From Diadema setosum (lineage: Eukaryota > Echinodermata > Echinoidea > Diadematoida > Diadematidae), in contig CM067072.1 of assembly GCA_033980235.1 (NCBI GenBank), positions 31,099,759 through 31,163,758 of the forward strand: DNA of 64,000 bases, written 5' to 3'. A program made the position numbers and the translations under genes. The notes beneath the pieces are model-generated. The model saw only the letters and a list, made by a program, of their open reading frames with translations. It did no database searches and was not told the DNA's origin. Each line of letters starts with the position of its first letter. Position 1 is the first letter of the stretch. Shown here one piece after another: positions 10,762 through 22,168 of the stretch.

Positions 10762-11226
10762 CTTATCCGTTCATGGATTTGAAATTTGTGCGCATGTGAT
10801 GTGCATGCGCTGGCCGTAGTATTCAGTGTATGTAGCTCTCCCAAGGTCCTCTCGACCGAGTCACATTCAGTCATCAATTCGAACAGAAAGGGACTATTGG
10901 CAGAACCAAACGTTGTCCGAAGCCTGTTTTCAATACTTCAACTTAACTGGTAAGTCTTCAAATTGAAGAAATTTTTGGATTTTAAGTTGATATTTACCCG
11001 CGATACTAAATCTGTCCTGATCCTGAATGCTACAATGCGAAGCCCAATTACGCTATGCGTATGGGGCTGCTGGTCGCAGTTAATTGCATGATTACTATGA
11101 GAGCACTTTGGGGCGAGTAAGTCTCACAGTGTTAGTTATATGAACGGTACTTTAACCTGAAACACAAACTAAGACAAGGAAATTCAGGGGAACTTTTGAG
11201 GTACCAAAACTTGATATTATCTTTAA

Positions 11227-11916
11227 GTTTAGTGAGTTAAAAAAAAAGAAGAAAAATGGCAACTCTGTGTGACATAGTTGTTAAGCAGCTCTCCCTTCAG
11301 TTTGCACAAAGAAATTCTCCAATTTCATTTTTTCCCAAACAAGACTTATCCTTTGATGAGGACACTCAAAGACATAATTATCACGAGTCTCTCATTATTC
11401 TATACCAAGGACAGGTCTGATGAAAAAACTTTTTCCAGGGACAAAAATGAAAACTGGTGAATTTTTGTGTATAAACGAATTGGAGAGCTGCACATTTAAA
11501 CATTACACACAGTTGCCAATTTCCATTACTCTCCATACTTTAACAGCTCATAACTTTCTTTGTGCATCTCATTCCCCCCCCCCCTCCCACACACACAATT
11601 TTACTTATCTATTTCCTAAAGTTTTTCTGCTTTCATTCAAAGCAACAGAGTATCACAATGGAATTTCCCTTTAAGAGCTGACTTTTCTGTGATGTGATTC
11701 AGCAAACAGCGCACTTTACTTCATGACCTTCAAAACATATGGCACATTGAGCTTCCTGCCAAATATTTGACATTGAAATTTTGTTTACTGTGTTTTTCCT
11801 TTCCAGTAACAAATAGCCTAACAGGTTGACAGTGCCAGTCGCACAGCATGCCCTACTGCCATGTTGGATTGTGAACCAAGGGGTTCATCATTCATGTCAC
11901 TCATCAGAGAAATAGA
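11227..11916. other. no gene seen between foldback copies
   Basis: This is AT-rich DNA between two TTAA sites, with a C run near 11575-11584. Only short open frames are present, with no domain or splice support. Confidence 0.5.
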
Positions 11917-11920
11917 TTAA

Positions 11921-12960
11921 AGATAATAAAAAGTTTTGGTACCTCAAAAGTTTCCCTGAATTTCCGTGTTTCAGGTTAAAGTATCTATCATATAACTAAC
12001 ACTGTGAGACTTACTCGCCCCAAAGTGCTCTCATTTCTTAGTAATCATGCAATTTACTGCGACCAGCAGCCCCATACGCATAGTGACCAGCAGCCCCATA
12101 CGCATAGCGTAATGGGGCTTCGCATTGTAGCATTCAGGATCATGAGAGATTTAGTATCGCGGGAAAATATCAACTTAAAATCCACAAAATTCTTCAATTT
12201 GAAGACTTACCAATTAAGTTGAAGTCTTGAAAACAGGCTTCGAGCAACGTTTGGTTCTGCTAATAGTCCCTTTCTGTTCGAATTGATGACTGAATGTGAC
12301 TCTGTCGAGAGGACCTTGGGAGAGCTACATACACTGATTACTACGGCCAGCGCATACGCACACATCACATGCGAACAAATTTCAAATCCATGAACTGATA
12401 AGATGTTTGTGTGCACATGCGCTGGCCGTCAATTCAGTGTGGCTCTCCCAAGGTCCTCTCGACCGAGTCACATTCAGTCATCAATTCGAACAGAAAGGGA
12501 CTATTGGCAAAACCAAACGTTGCCCAAAGCCTGTTTTCAATACTTCAACTTAACTGGTAAGTCTTCAAATTGAAGAAATTTTTGGATTTTAAGTTGATAT
12601 TTACCCGCGATACTAAATCTGTCATGATCCTGTAAGCTACAATGCGAAGCCCCATTTAGCTATGCGTATGGGGCTGCTGGTCGCAGTTAGCTACACAGTA
12701 TGCGTATGGGGCTGCACGCTGCTGGTCGCAGTTATCATGCAATACTGGTTTCGCACAATACGTGTACTACCTCGCCACCGTCGTACGGCGGCGGCTCTGG
12801 TACGAAACCATTATTGCATGATTACTAAGACATGAGAGCACTTTGGGGCGAGTAAGTCTCACAGTGTTAGTTATGTGAAAGGTACTTTAACCTGAAACAC
12901 AAACTAAGACAAGGAAATTCAGGGAAACCTTTGAGGTAATACCAAAACTTTATATTATCT
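11921..12960. mobile_element. long-armed TTAA foldback element, copy 2, loop intact
   Basis: TTAA at 11917-11920 and 12961-12964 flanks a 1040-bp palindrome-like element. Its arms (about 11921-12390 and 12405-12960) are inverted copies, with the loop near 12391-12404. Ends read AGATAATA and, on the other strand, AGATAATATAAAG. Arms contain blocks such as 'gccccatacgcatagc' repeated with variable copy number. It has no coding capacity. It is the reference for the LINE insertions in copy 1. Confidence 0.92.
12741..12813. repeat. small hairpin insert in right foldback arm
   Basis: This is the homologue of 5901-5972. It starts AATACTGGTTTCG and ends with CGAAACCATTATT. It is absent from the left arm of this copy. 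Confidence 0.7.
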
Positions 12961-13211
12961 TTAACCCTTTAGCAACTGCAGATTCTGTACATAATGAATG
13001 GCCTATGGTTCCCGAGAAGGTACAACAATATTGCTTTCATTCTAACAACTTTCTACATGACTTAGAATAGTTCGCTGCAAGTTTATTTTCGTCTATTATA
13101 AGTTACGTTTATTTGAAAGCCTATTAAGACTTTACCAAGAGAATGGTGTGTCACAGAAATAATTTTGTTGATCTTAGACCTCTTTGAAATTACATAATTA
13201 TATATTCCATA

Positions 13212-13755
13212 TGTAACGACAACAAATGGAGCCGGGACTTGCTATGTTGGTTACAGGTGTTCTTTATTATTCACAGGTTCCTCTCATCAAACTGAACCCA
13301 AACCCCCTGCTGGAGACAAAGATAGCTGACTCCCGATCACTCGCTCTGCTTCACAATATCTTGCTGCTTCTTCGTTGTCAAAGATTCCAATATGAAGTGA
13401 GGAGAGGAAAACTTCGCTATTTATTGGGTTTAGGACCCTTCCCAAAGATATACTTTAACTTAAAATTCCAATCCACCGATGCACAGTCCTACGTCACTTT
13501 TACTGCCACTTTGTTTGGGTGGAGGGCTATGTCTGGCTATGAGGTCATAGCTTGACCCAAGGAGGGCAGAGAGTGGACATTATGCCCAAATTTGGCAAGT
13601 AAAAGTGGAGAATGTGACCGGAAGGATTGGACTTCCTGAATGACGCAGGGTGACTCATTTTCCAGAAAATGTATTTTTATGTTACTTTTTGTTTTAATTT
13701 TTCATTCTTTGAAATCTTTCCTTCCTTTTGTTTTAGCAAAAACCACAATGTTACA
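13212..13755. mobile_element. possible solo LTR nested in family I
   Basis: The 544-bp insert begins TGTAACGACAAC and ends ACAATGTTACA, giving the TG...CA ends and short TGTAAC/GTTACA inverted repeat typical of LTRs. The family I copy at 41493-41875 lacks it at the corresponding place. A target duplication is not clear because the flanks are TA-rich. The open frame at 13226-13555 inside it has no recognisable domain. Confidence 0.45.
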
Positions 13756-13832
13756 TATATATGAAAACAAAGATATTGGTAAAGCATAAAACTATATAAA
13801 AAAAAACCGACTGGCAGTTTTGGGCATTTTAA

Positions 13833-13917
13833 CCCGCTGACGATGAGTTCCGAGTATACTTGGGCAAGTGTCTATGGGAAATGCATGTTGTAGCAAAATC
13901 AGTCTGTCCTCTACGGG
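13833..13917 (+). mobile_element. MITE family H, copy 2
   Basis: It runs from CCCGCTGACGATGAG to CCTCTACGGG between TTAA 13829-13832 and TTAA 13918-13921. The right TTAA is shared with the next element. The core matches copy 1. Confidence 0.85.
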
Positions 13918-13921
13918 TTAA

Positions 13922-14346
13922 AGGTGCATAGTCCCCGTAGTGTAGAGGGCGCTGTTGATGATACTGCCAATCACCGTTAGCATTGATACGAAGATTACCG
14001 AAGTTGAGCTGTCATCAAGAGTAAAGTGCGTAGGTGTTGCTAAGTAACATTGCCTTCGTTGTCTTCTCTGCGCATCGCGCAGTCTGTAGTAATACCAGGG
14101 TGCGTGCATATGTGCTTGTTATTATGACATCACAAAAGAAGTTTGCTAAAGCAGTCATCCCCCTCAGCCGAGTCATGAGCCGAACTGTGATCAGACCACT
14201 GGCTACAGTGAATCGGACTTCTTCGGACTCGGGGAAGTGGGCCAAAGCGTAAGCACTAAAGAGGAGTCAATAGGGTAGGTCTCTGTAGGAAACTTGCGCC
14301 GTGCGCCCGCATACGCATTTGACTAAAACACCGGGAACATGCCCCT
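13922..14346 (+). mobile_element. MITE family G, copy 1
   Basis: It is flanked by TTAA (13918-13921, 14347-14350). Ends are AGGTGCATAGTCCC and, from the other strand, AGGGGCATGTTCCCGG. The whole segment is present in inverted orientation at 45479-45903. It has no coding frame of its own. Confidence 0.88.
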
Positions 14347-14399
14347 TTAAGGCGTAAAAAGACAGGTGGTTTCGGGTGGCTCATTTGCTAATGGGTTAA

Positions 14400-14697
14400 A
14401 CACCTGATCTGATCAATTTCTCTGGGACATCATAATGTACCACCACCTGTATCAAAAAAGGACATTTAAGTGCCATTTCACAACATTTTCAAGTAGAGGT
14501 TAATAAATAGAGTAAAATCTGACAAACACAATGCTAGAAATGCAATCCAAATTAGACATAAGAGTTAGAAATATGAAATTCCTTTTTTTAAACATTCTTT
14601 GGTATTCCAGGTCAAACCTTGATGCATCCTCTCCTACTGCATTCGAGTTTTTGCTCTGTTTACTAGAACTAACTAGAACATGGTATGATACGGCTTC
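14400..14697. other. no gene seen
   Basis: This short AT-rich spacer lies between the family I right TTAA and the family A left TTAA. Confidence 0.5.
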
Positions 14698-15044
14698 TTA
14701 AAGGGACTGTACAGTACTGGTTGAGGTGGGGATTCATGTTTTGAACATTCCTAAGTGAGATAATGAGAAATCTCTTATGAAATATGAAAGAGAATGTAAT
14801 TTTAAGGAGGATTCAACGTTTATTTGATGAAAATTGTTTTTCAAATGGCTGAAATATCCAAAAAAGTGATAATAATAAAAGGCGACAGGCCACGCCTTTT
14901 GTTAGGATCTCTTTATTTCACCTTGTTTTTGGATATCTCACCCATTTCAAAACCGATTTTCATCGAATAAACTTTTGATACCCCTTAGAATTGCAAGCTC
15001 TTTGATATCTCACAGACTGGTTTCTGAATATCTCGCAAAACGTT

Positions 15045-16403
15045 AACAAGAAAGAGACCCGCGGGTCTAGCGCTCACATGAGTATCGCAAGTTCACCTTT
15101 CACGCAGTCACTAAATTATTGACCAGGCATTCTCAAGTAGAAGATGAAAATGTACAATAAGGGCCCAAATTTTTTAAGATTCCTTAATTTGGGGGGATTG
15201 GGGCCCCCTGGGGCCCTCTGGGTGGGGCATGGTGCCCATTTCAACAAATTGAGATCCTGACCCCCTAAGGGATGCTACCTACCAAGTTTGACGAAAATCC
15301 ATCATGAGGTTTTCAGGAAGAAGATGAAAATGTACAATTCAGGCCCCCATTTGGACCTTCCCAACCCCCCCCCCCCCCCCGCCCCCAAGAGGGGCACCCT
15401 TGGATCTGCTATGAACAACCTTGAAACTACAGTCATTAATGTACTCACTCATAGTATTATCTTAGCTCTATAACTTCTGATTCTAGAGCAGATTTTTAAA
15501 GATTCCTTCATTTTGAGGGTTTGGGCCCCCTGGGGCCCCCTGGGTGGGGCATGGTGCCCATTTTAACAAATTGAGATCCTAACCCCCTAGGGATGCTACC
15601 TGCCAAGTTTGGTGAAAGTGGGTCATGGGGTTCTCAAGAAGAAGATGAAAATGTACAACTTAGGCCCCATTAGGACCCCTCCCCACCCCCTCCCCTGGGT
15701 CCCAAGGGGGCACCCCTGATTCTGCCATGAGCAAACTTGAAACTACAGTCATTAATGTACTCACTCATAGTATTATCTGAGCTCTATAACTTCTGATTCT
15801 AGAGAAGATTTTTAAAGATTCCTTCAATTTGGGGGGTTTGGGCCCCCCTGGGGCCCCCCTGGGTGGGGCATGGTACCCATTTTAACAAATTGAGATCCTA
15901 ACCCCCTAGGAATGCTACCTGCCAAGTTTGGTAAAAGTGGGTCATGGGGTTCTCAAGAAGAAGATGAAAATGTACAATTTAGGCCCCATTAGGACCCCTC
16001 CCCACTCCCCTCCCCTGGGTCCCAAGGGGGGCACCCCTGATTCTGCCATGAACAAACTTGAAACTACAGTCATCAATGTACTAACTCATAGTATCAACTT
16101 AGCTCTATCATTTCTGGTTCTAGAGAAGAAGATTTTTACAGATTCCTTAATTTTGGGGGGTTTGGGCCCCCCTGGGGGCCCCCTGGGTGGGACATGGTGC
16201 CCATTTTAACAAATTGAGTTCCTAACCACCTAGGGATGCTACATTGTACCTGCCAAGTTTGATGAAAATCGGTCTTGGGGATTTCAAGAAGAAGATGAAA
16301 ATGTAAAAAGTTTACATACGACGGACGACGCACGACGCACGACGCACGCCGGACGAAGGGCGATCGCAATAGCTCACTTGAGCCTTTGGCTCAGGTGAGC
16401 TAA
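15045..16403 (+). mobile_element. Helitron-like nonautonomous element with internal tandem repeats
   Basis: The insert lacks inverted ends and leaves no visible target duplication in the family A host copy. Its 3' end has a TGAGCC/GGCTCA hairpin a few bases before CTAA, as in Helitrons (hairpin followed by CTRR). Four tandem units of about 320 bp fill the middle. A GACG-rich stretch precedes the 3' hairpin. The layout recalls Pearl/HINE-type elements of marine invertebrates, which is established for that group but only inferred here. No Rep/helicase is encoded. Confidence 0.7.
15120..16320 (+). repeat. tandem array of about 320-bp units (four copies)
   Basis: The block 'catggtgcccatttyaacaa' recurs at about 15229, 15550, 15869 and 16192, a period near 320 bp. 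Each unit also contains 'gaagaagatgaaaatgtaca' and a C/G-rich tract. Units differ by substitutions and by the lengths of their C runs. Confidence 0.9.
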
Positions 16404-16447
16404 AAAGCTAAATCCTCACCTCAACCAGAACTGTACACACCCTTTAG

Positions 16448-17069
16448 ATTTGTCGTTTTCATTCAAGCAGTAGCTTCTACCGTGATCACATAATGTCATG
16501 GCTCCCGCAAACGAACGAACACCCACGAAGGAATGATCTGCCTGTTTATTTGTTATTCTATACAATTCTGTATATTTTTACGGGCTGGGGGCAACCCCAC
16601 CTTATAGTGCACCAACAAATACAGTGTTTCGCTCAATGGGCTGTGGCAGTCCATGACAATTAACAATGTGTGTGAATGAAAAGATGTTCCAGCGATATGA
16701 GCTTTATTGTTGGTGAACTGCAAAGAACCTTTTTTTTTTTTTTTTTTGGGGGGGGGGGGGAATAATTGAGAGGTGTATTTTCCTTCCTACTCCAAATATT
16801 CTGCATGTATGTAACATGCCATTCTTAATATCATATGAGTTACCAGCATTTCTCACTGAACTCATGGCTCAATAATTGAACGATTCATCAGCTGCCTGAA
16901 AAATAAAAAAACAGGGACATTTTTCAACCATTTCTTATTATTGTAGGGTATAAAAGAGTGCATCATTAAGCCATCAGATACTGCAAAGATGCTGATTTCA
17001 AAATTGCACAAATTCATGAACTTGTATTCTAAATTGTATTTGATTAATAATGAAGTGCCTTATTCACCG
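16448..17069. other. no gene seen; contains a T-run/G-run junction
   Basis: A poly-T tract passes directly into a poly-G tract near 16731-16760. The rest is AT-rich with no supported frame. Confidence 0.5.
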
Positions 17070-17071
17070 TA

Positions 17072-17293
17072 TCAGGGCAATTTCCCCCCCCCCCCCCCTT
17101 CCACTAATTACTGGTTAGTGTTAAGGTTAGAGTAAAGATTAGGGTTAGGGTTAGGTTAGAGTAAAGATTAGGGTTAGGGTTAGGTTTACAGTTCATAGTT
17201 TGGATTAGGGTTAGGATTAGGTTCTGAATTAGGATTAGAATTAGGGCCAGGAAAAGGGTCCAGGGTAATTGCCCAGGGGGTAATTGCCCTAGA
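17072..17293. repeat. element with degenerate TTAGGG-like core, copy 1
   Basis: It begins 'cagggcaatttccccc' and ends with the inverted counterpart 'gggggtaattgccct'. Between them are degenerate units such as TTAGGGTTAGG. The same arrangement occurs at 53140-53315, so it is a dispersed element and not a telomere. Confidence 0.7.
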
Positions 17294-17449
17294 CCCTTCT
17301 TCACAGATTGGCACAGGTGTCTGCCACCTTATTGTCAATGAATAGAGATTAATTGAGATTACCTAATCCTCCTAATCCTTTTGTGTCACCATGGTCTTCC
17401 TGCTGGCACAAGGCTCATTGCTACACCTGAGTGAGCTTTTGCTTACTAA

Positions 17450-17527
17450 ACCATTTGAGGATGAGTCCCAAGTAAACTCATACAGGTGAAATGCATGTCA
17501 TAGTAAATTCAGTCCGTCTTCAACGGG
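17450..17527 (+). mobile_element. MITE family H, copy 3
   Basis: It runs from 'ccatttgaggatgag' to 'gtcttcaacggg', flanked by a decayed CTAA on the left and TTAA (17528-17531) on the right. It is slightly shorter than the others. Confidence 0.7.
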
Positions 17528-17531
17528 TTAA

Positions 17532-18690
17532 AAACTAGACAGACGACTGACTGCTTACAAAAAGAGCTCTGTGGTTTTGGCACAAAGTTTGGATGTATGA
17601 AAGTGGAAACAATTTTTTTTTCAAATTCTTTATCAAAAAGATATATAATAAATATCCCTAAATCAGTGTTTGCAGGCAGCCAACATATTGCAAGTTGTAT
17701 GTAAACTCAAGTATATTTCATTGCTCCCTACAAATTGTATGTCTGGTAATGTCAAAAGTGAATCAAATGTTAATGCAGAACCCTCACAACATCCCAGACA
17801 ATTCAGAGCAATGTGTGAACATGATGGATGTCTATTCTGCATTCAGTTGGGATTATTTTAGACAAGCTGTGTGTATTTTCCATCTCACAACATATTTGTG
17901 TTCACAACCGTAAGGGGAACAAAATTGTGGTTGCATACACAATGGGCCAAATTGAACAAATAGCAATGCTTTGATTAGTAAAGGGAGCATATATTGTATA
18001 TATGTCATGTAACTCATTAATTGTAACTTCATATAAATAATTTCACAAGTGGTCGCATTTATGAGTCAGAACTGCAATGTTAACTGAGTGAGAAATAAGT
18101 ATTAAACCCTTTCAGTGGAAAAATTACTAATATCCAAACTTGGAGATTATATATGTATATTATAGCACATTTCGTGCAACAGGAGGCGATATTATTGTGA
18201 GCTGCTTATTTCTTAAACAGCAGTAGACTCATAATTTGGAAAACTGTGAAATACTCTATGAATACACTATTAAAACATAATTGTCCTGTGCGTATGATCT
18301 ACAACATTCTTATCTAATCATAATGTAAAACAATGTTATATCCTCAGCAAAATGAATTGAACTTTTGGGCATTATACTTGTATCTTTTTCAGCAATTCAC
18401 AGATTACTATTCATTAATTAGTTACGTATTCCATGCTTTTGTCATTGGGGCATGCTGTAATGTCAGGAAATCCATAAAATATATGGCAATGCACTACTTT
18501 CAAGTCATGTGGTTGTTCTTATTGAAATTTACTTCCTTGCTTCTCAATCATAATTTTGATGCGACAGTTAATACTTACTACCTCAATAAAATTTAACACA
18601 AATTTGAGGCGGATCCCTTTAAGAAAATGGATGCTAGATAAGGTATCCACGAGCTTCTTGTATTGGGGTGCATAGGGATATGTCTTTGTC
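17532..18690. other. no gene seen
   Basis: This is AT-rich DNA with short open frames only. No repeat relationships within the window were noticed. Confidence 0.5.
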
Positions 18691-18920
18691 ATTCTAAAGG
18701 ACAAAGTCACCTATTTTAAATATGCATTGATTGAGTGAATGCCACAATATTAGTCGAACACATGAGTGAAAGTTTAAGGAAAATTGCACAATCCATTAAA
18801 AAATAATGAATTCTTAAAGCTTCAGTGCCATCATCGCTGGGTGAGAACACTACAACATTCTGTGATGTCATGTTAATGATATAAAGAAAATATAAACAGA
18901 ATTCAACATATTTACTTATC
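18691..18920 (+). mobile_element. degraded partial copy of MITE family B
   Basis: The stretch 'gattgagtgaatgccac', followed by 'gtcgaacacatgagtgaaag' and later 'tgatgtcat', matches the left half of the family B elements at 40483 and 61970. The right half is not recognisable. Confidence 0.55.
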
Positions 18921-19609
18921 TTATTGTAAAGTGTCTAGGGGTTCCTGAGTGATAACTATGTCCATTGGCTTAATCGAGTCACAGTGTATTCAATACATTC
19001 ACACTGCGTTACATGCAAATAACATAAATAATAGTGTAGAAAAGGGACCCATTCTCACAGAAGTTTGGCGTAAGTGATTTGTCAAACATTTTATGCTGAT
19101 TACACTGCGGTCTGGTTCAACTTTAATGACTAAAAGTATGTTTTGCGTTATCGATAAGAAAAATTATTTTGAAATCAGACATGCATTAATGACAAAAAAT
19201 TGTATGATTTTAGAATATCTTAATGCAATTTACACTGTAGTTGATGTAGACTCTATAGGCAAGCATGTCATTGCGTCACTAGAAAATTTTGATGTGAATC
19301 TGAACATCTTGCATTCCGCGCATCCTTTGAACAGTTTCACAAACCATACCACTGTATGAATGAACCCTACTTTTGAATCTGCAACACCATCCCGTTGCGT
19401 TTGAACTTGGTATCACTGTGTTAGAGGCGGCTATGACTACCATGATCGGGACTGCTCTGAGATTGAAATACATGTACTTCCAGCGCACATTTTGGGTTAA
19501 TACCGGTATGTGACATGTTCATCATCACCCAACAAAAATTGTAATATCACAGTATTGTTTCTTACATTTCTTACGCATATGTCTCATTTTAAAGCCAAAA
19601 TTGCAAGTT
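18921..19609. other. no gene seen
   Basis: The interval contains short open frames only, with no domain or splice evidence. Confidence 0.45.
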
Positions 19610-19982
19610 TCTGCAGTCATATGGAAATTGGTGGAGAGGATTGTGTTTTTAACTTTTTGTGAGAAACCAAGAAACAATGAAATGATACAGAGCATACCAT
19701 TCTAACAGGAATTCAAACTTTATTAGATGACAATCGGTTTGGGAATGGCTGAGATGTCCCAAAACAAAGTAAAACAAAGCAATCTAATAAAAGGTGGGTC
19801 CCAACCTTTATTAGAATTGCTCTGTTTTGGATACTTTATCCATTTCAAAGCATTCATCAAATTAACATTGAACCCCTCTTTGAATAACATGCTCTTTCAT
19901 ATTTCCGTAGAGGTTTCTCATTATCTCACCACAAAATGGTAGAAACCTGAAGATAGGTCTCAACCAAAACTATATGATCCCT
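19610..19982 (+). mobile_element. MITE family A, copy 3 (decayed)
   Basis: The right end 'ctcaaccaaaactatatgat' precedes TTAA (19983-19986). The central 'ctaataaaaggtgggtccc' block matches the family. The left end is decayed and its exact position is uncertain. Confidence 0.65.
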
Positions 19983-19986
19983 TTAA

Positions 19987-20694
19987 CAGACCATGGACCC
20001 TACCAAAAGGTAGTAGTAGTAGTAGTACCAATAGGAAACTGGCAATCTGAGAAGTGTTACACTGTAGCTGGTTGTGTCAGGTTGATGGTTATTTTTTTTT
20101 TTTTCATCAAGATATTTTTATTGTTAGCTGTGAAGGACATCACATGCTCAGCTAATGTACACATGTGAATGCAATAAGTACCTAACAAATGTTGGCGATT
20201 ATCTTACCACAGAAATAAAAGAATGCAGAAATACTGTTTCTCTTTTAGTTTCATATCCTCATGAACGATCATTTGGTGTCCTTGCAAATACAGCTTATTA
20301 TAGAATAAAATGTACAAAACAGTGTTTGTAGGTTTTAGTTTCATCTCCTTGTGAAAATGATTTGGCTGTCCATACAAAAGGCTTACCAGTATCATAGAAA
20401 TAAAATAGTGCAAAACATATGTTATGAAAGTATGTAAATGAATAGATAGATAAAGGCCCATTTTATAATCCTATCTGGCCCCAAAAGATGTACACACAAC
20501 CAAGCAGTTATTCATGCAACTGCTACCCTGTACGTGTAAATAGACAGTTGTCAGCCATGGACTTCACTGCACATCATGAATCCAGGAATTCCCATACTCC
20601 CGCCCCTTCCACCCCCTTCTATCCCCCCCCCCCCATCACTCCAATATCATGTAACCATGGCTTCATCATCAGAGATGTGTTGATAAGCTACCCT
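19987..20694. other. no gene seen
   Basis: A poly-T tract lies near 20092-20103 and a C run near 20626. No supported frame was found. Confidence 0.45.
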
Positions 20695-20853
20695 CAGTGG
20701 CGGATCCAGGCGGGGGAGCAATGGGTGCGTGCCCCCTTATATTTTTGTTAAAACAAAAGAAATAAAAAAAAAAACAAATGGGGAGGGGGTGCAAGAGCCT
20801 CTTTAATTTTGTAAAGGTGCCCCTTCTTTTCGGAATTCCTGGATCCGCCCCTG
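20695..20853. mobile_element. hAT-like short element, copy 2, both ends present
   Basis: Inverted ends CAGTGGCGGATCCAGG and (other strand) CAGGGGCGGATCCAGGAATT enclose about 159 bp. Flanking 8-mers do not match, so a target duplication is not shown. The core is A- and G-rich. Confidence 0.7.
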
Positions 20854-20966
20854 TATTGCAGCTCTGTCCAGTGTGGGCTAAGGACTCAACCTTGAGTGTG
20901 GAGATGATCAACCTTCAATGCCATTAGTCAATCATTAGTTTGGGATGTGTAGTTTGTCTTTATTAA

Positions 20967-21051
20967 CCCATTGAGGACGGGCTGATTTTGCTACAACAGA
21001 CACTTCCCATAGACATCTGCCCGAGGAAACTCAGGACTCGTCCTCAACGGG
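20967..21051 (-). mobile_element. MITE family H, copy 4
   Basis: TTAA 20963-20966 and 21052-21055 flank CCCATTGAGGACGGGC...CGTCCTCAACGG. The core is in the opposite orientation to copy 1. Confidence 0.88.
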
Positions 21052-21055
21052 TTAA

Positions 21056-22110
21056 AGCAGCCCCATCATAAATGTAATAGCCCTTCCGCTGCCAATTTGT
21101 GGTGATCATGGAAGGTGTCAAGGCCTCATGGCAGTAGAATGATTAAAGTGCTGGTATTACACTTTCATGGAAGCAAGTCCTATCACAGTATCCTTCATAT
21201 AACCTTCAGTCTCATCCATAGGGATTCATTATGGACACCAGTTCATGACCAGCTTGCCATTTTGTTGATGACACTCGCTTATGAAAGCTATTTATGATAT
21301 TCATTTTTATATTATGAGTATCTTCTTACCTGTTGCCTAGAATGTCTTACCCACTAGCACAAAATGGTACATGTACTTGCCAATGTGAAAAACATGCGCA
21401 ATCACAAATGCATGCAAGTGTCAGGATGGCTTATCTCAGATCATTAGTGCATAATTTGTGTTTTACATTTGGGCAGTTTTCAAACTATAATTTACTGCAA
21501 TCTACTAGCATGTACATGTATGTACTCTATAGGGTTACTGTATTTTATCTTGAGGGCAATTTTCCCCCCTCTTTTTCAGACTGTAAAGTTATTATTATTT
21601 TTTTTTTTTGCGATGGTTTGTGATGAATTCCTTGAGAGTAGTGGTTCCTCAGTGTCTGTGCTCAAAAGATATCAAGATTATTTCATTGTATTTTATAACT
21701 TCTACGTCATATAGAATTCTATCCTTCATTCACATTTGTCAAATGCTGATCTGTATGCACAAATTATTATCTCGGTGCTTTAAATGGTGTGTGGGATACC
21801 ATCGTCACAGCTGGCTGTGTGGATAATGTAAAAATTGTTACCAGTATAAATTCCTAAATTACACTGCCTGTGACTGTGTTTTCCTTGACATAGGTTTCAT
21901 TTTTTACTCCCCAATCTTAATCTTACAATTTCATCTTTCTTCCAAGAATAAGACATGTTTGTAAGTTAACACTGAAAAAAAAAAGAAGAGGATTGTCAGT
22001 AAACCCACATAGAGACTGGCTCTCTGCCTTGCCAGACATTTGGCCATGGCCATTATATAATTTTTAATGAGTGTAGTAAAATTCCGCATTACACAAAATG
22101 CAATGTCATG
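21056..22110. other. no gene seen
   Basis: This is AT-rich DNA. No splice-supported exon or repeat was recognised. Confidence 0.45.
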
Positions 22111-22117
22111 AACCCAA

Positions 22118-22119
<2 letters not shown>

Positions 22120-22163
<44 letters not shown>
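22120..22163 (+). repeat. TTA microsatellite
   Basis: About fourteen TTA units are followed by 'tagtgcgctttccc' and 'ggcccaaagcgctt', a pairing seen in many marine invertebrate dispersed repeats. The following 300 bp may belong to the same repeat. Confidence 0.9.

Positions 22164-22168
<5 letters not shown>

Larger units (their letters stand above)
4354..11222. mobile_element. long-armed TTAA foldback element, copy 1, interrupted by two LINEs
   Basis: The left arm (about 5764-6308) and right arm (about 10767-11222) are inverted copies of each other. They match the two arms of the uninterrupted copy at 11921-12960. The element is flanked by TTAA at 4350-4353 and 11223-11226. Its termini read AGATAATATAAAG at the better-preserved ends. 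One LINE separates the first four bases of the left terminus from the rest of the arm, and a second LINE sits in the loop. No transposase of its own is visible, so it is nonautonomous. Confidence 0.9.
12965..14395. mobile_element. TTAA element family I, copy 1, with nested insertions
   Basis: Its left end CCCTTTAGCAACTGC follows TTAA 12961-12964. Its right end, read from the other strand, is CCCATTAGCAAATGAG and abuts TTAA 14396-14399. An emptier relative lies at 41493-41875. Inside copy 1 sit a solo-LTR-like insert (13212-13755) and, at TTAA 13829-13832, a family H and a family G element in series. Its left TTAA is shared with the foldback copy. The CCC termini at TTAA fit piggyBac-type MITEs. 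Confidence 0.7.
14702..16443 (+). mobile_element. MITE family A, copy 2, split by a Helitron-like insert
   Basis: The left end AGGGACTGTACAGTACTGG follows TTAA 14698-14701. The element continues to about 15044, is interrupted, and resumes near 16404 with the right inverted end 'cctcaaccagaactgtaca', ending at a decayed TTAG. Comparison with the unbroken copy at 45908-46292 places the break precisely. Confidence 0.88.

Noticed and set aside
13226..13555. 109-codon plus-strand frame as a host gene
   Set aside because: It lies inside a repeat insertion with LTR-like ends and has no recognisable domain.
17110..17240. Chromosome end or fusion scar from TTAGGG-like repeats
   Set aside because: The units are degenerate, short, and embedded in a repeat framework seen again at 53140-53316.
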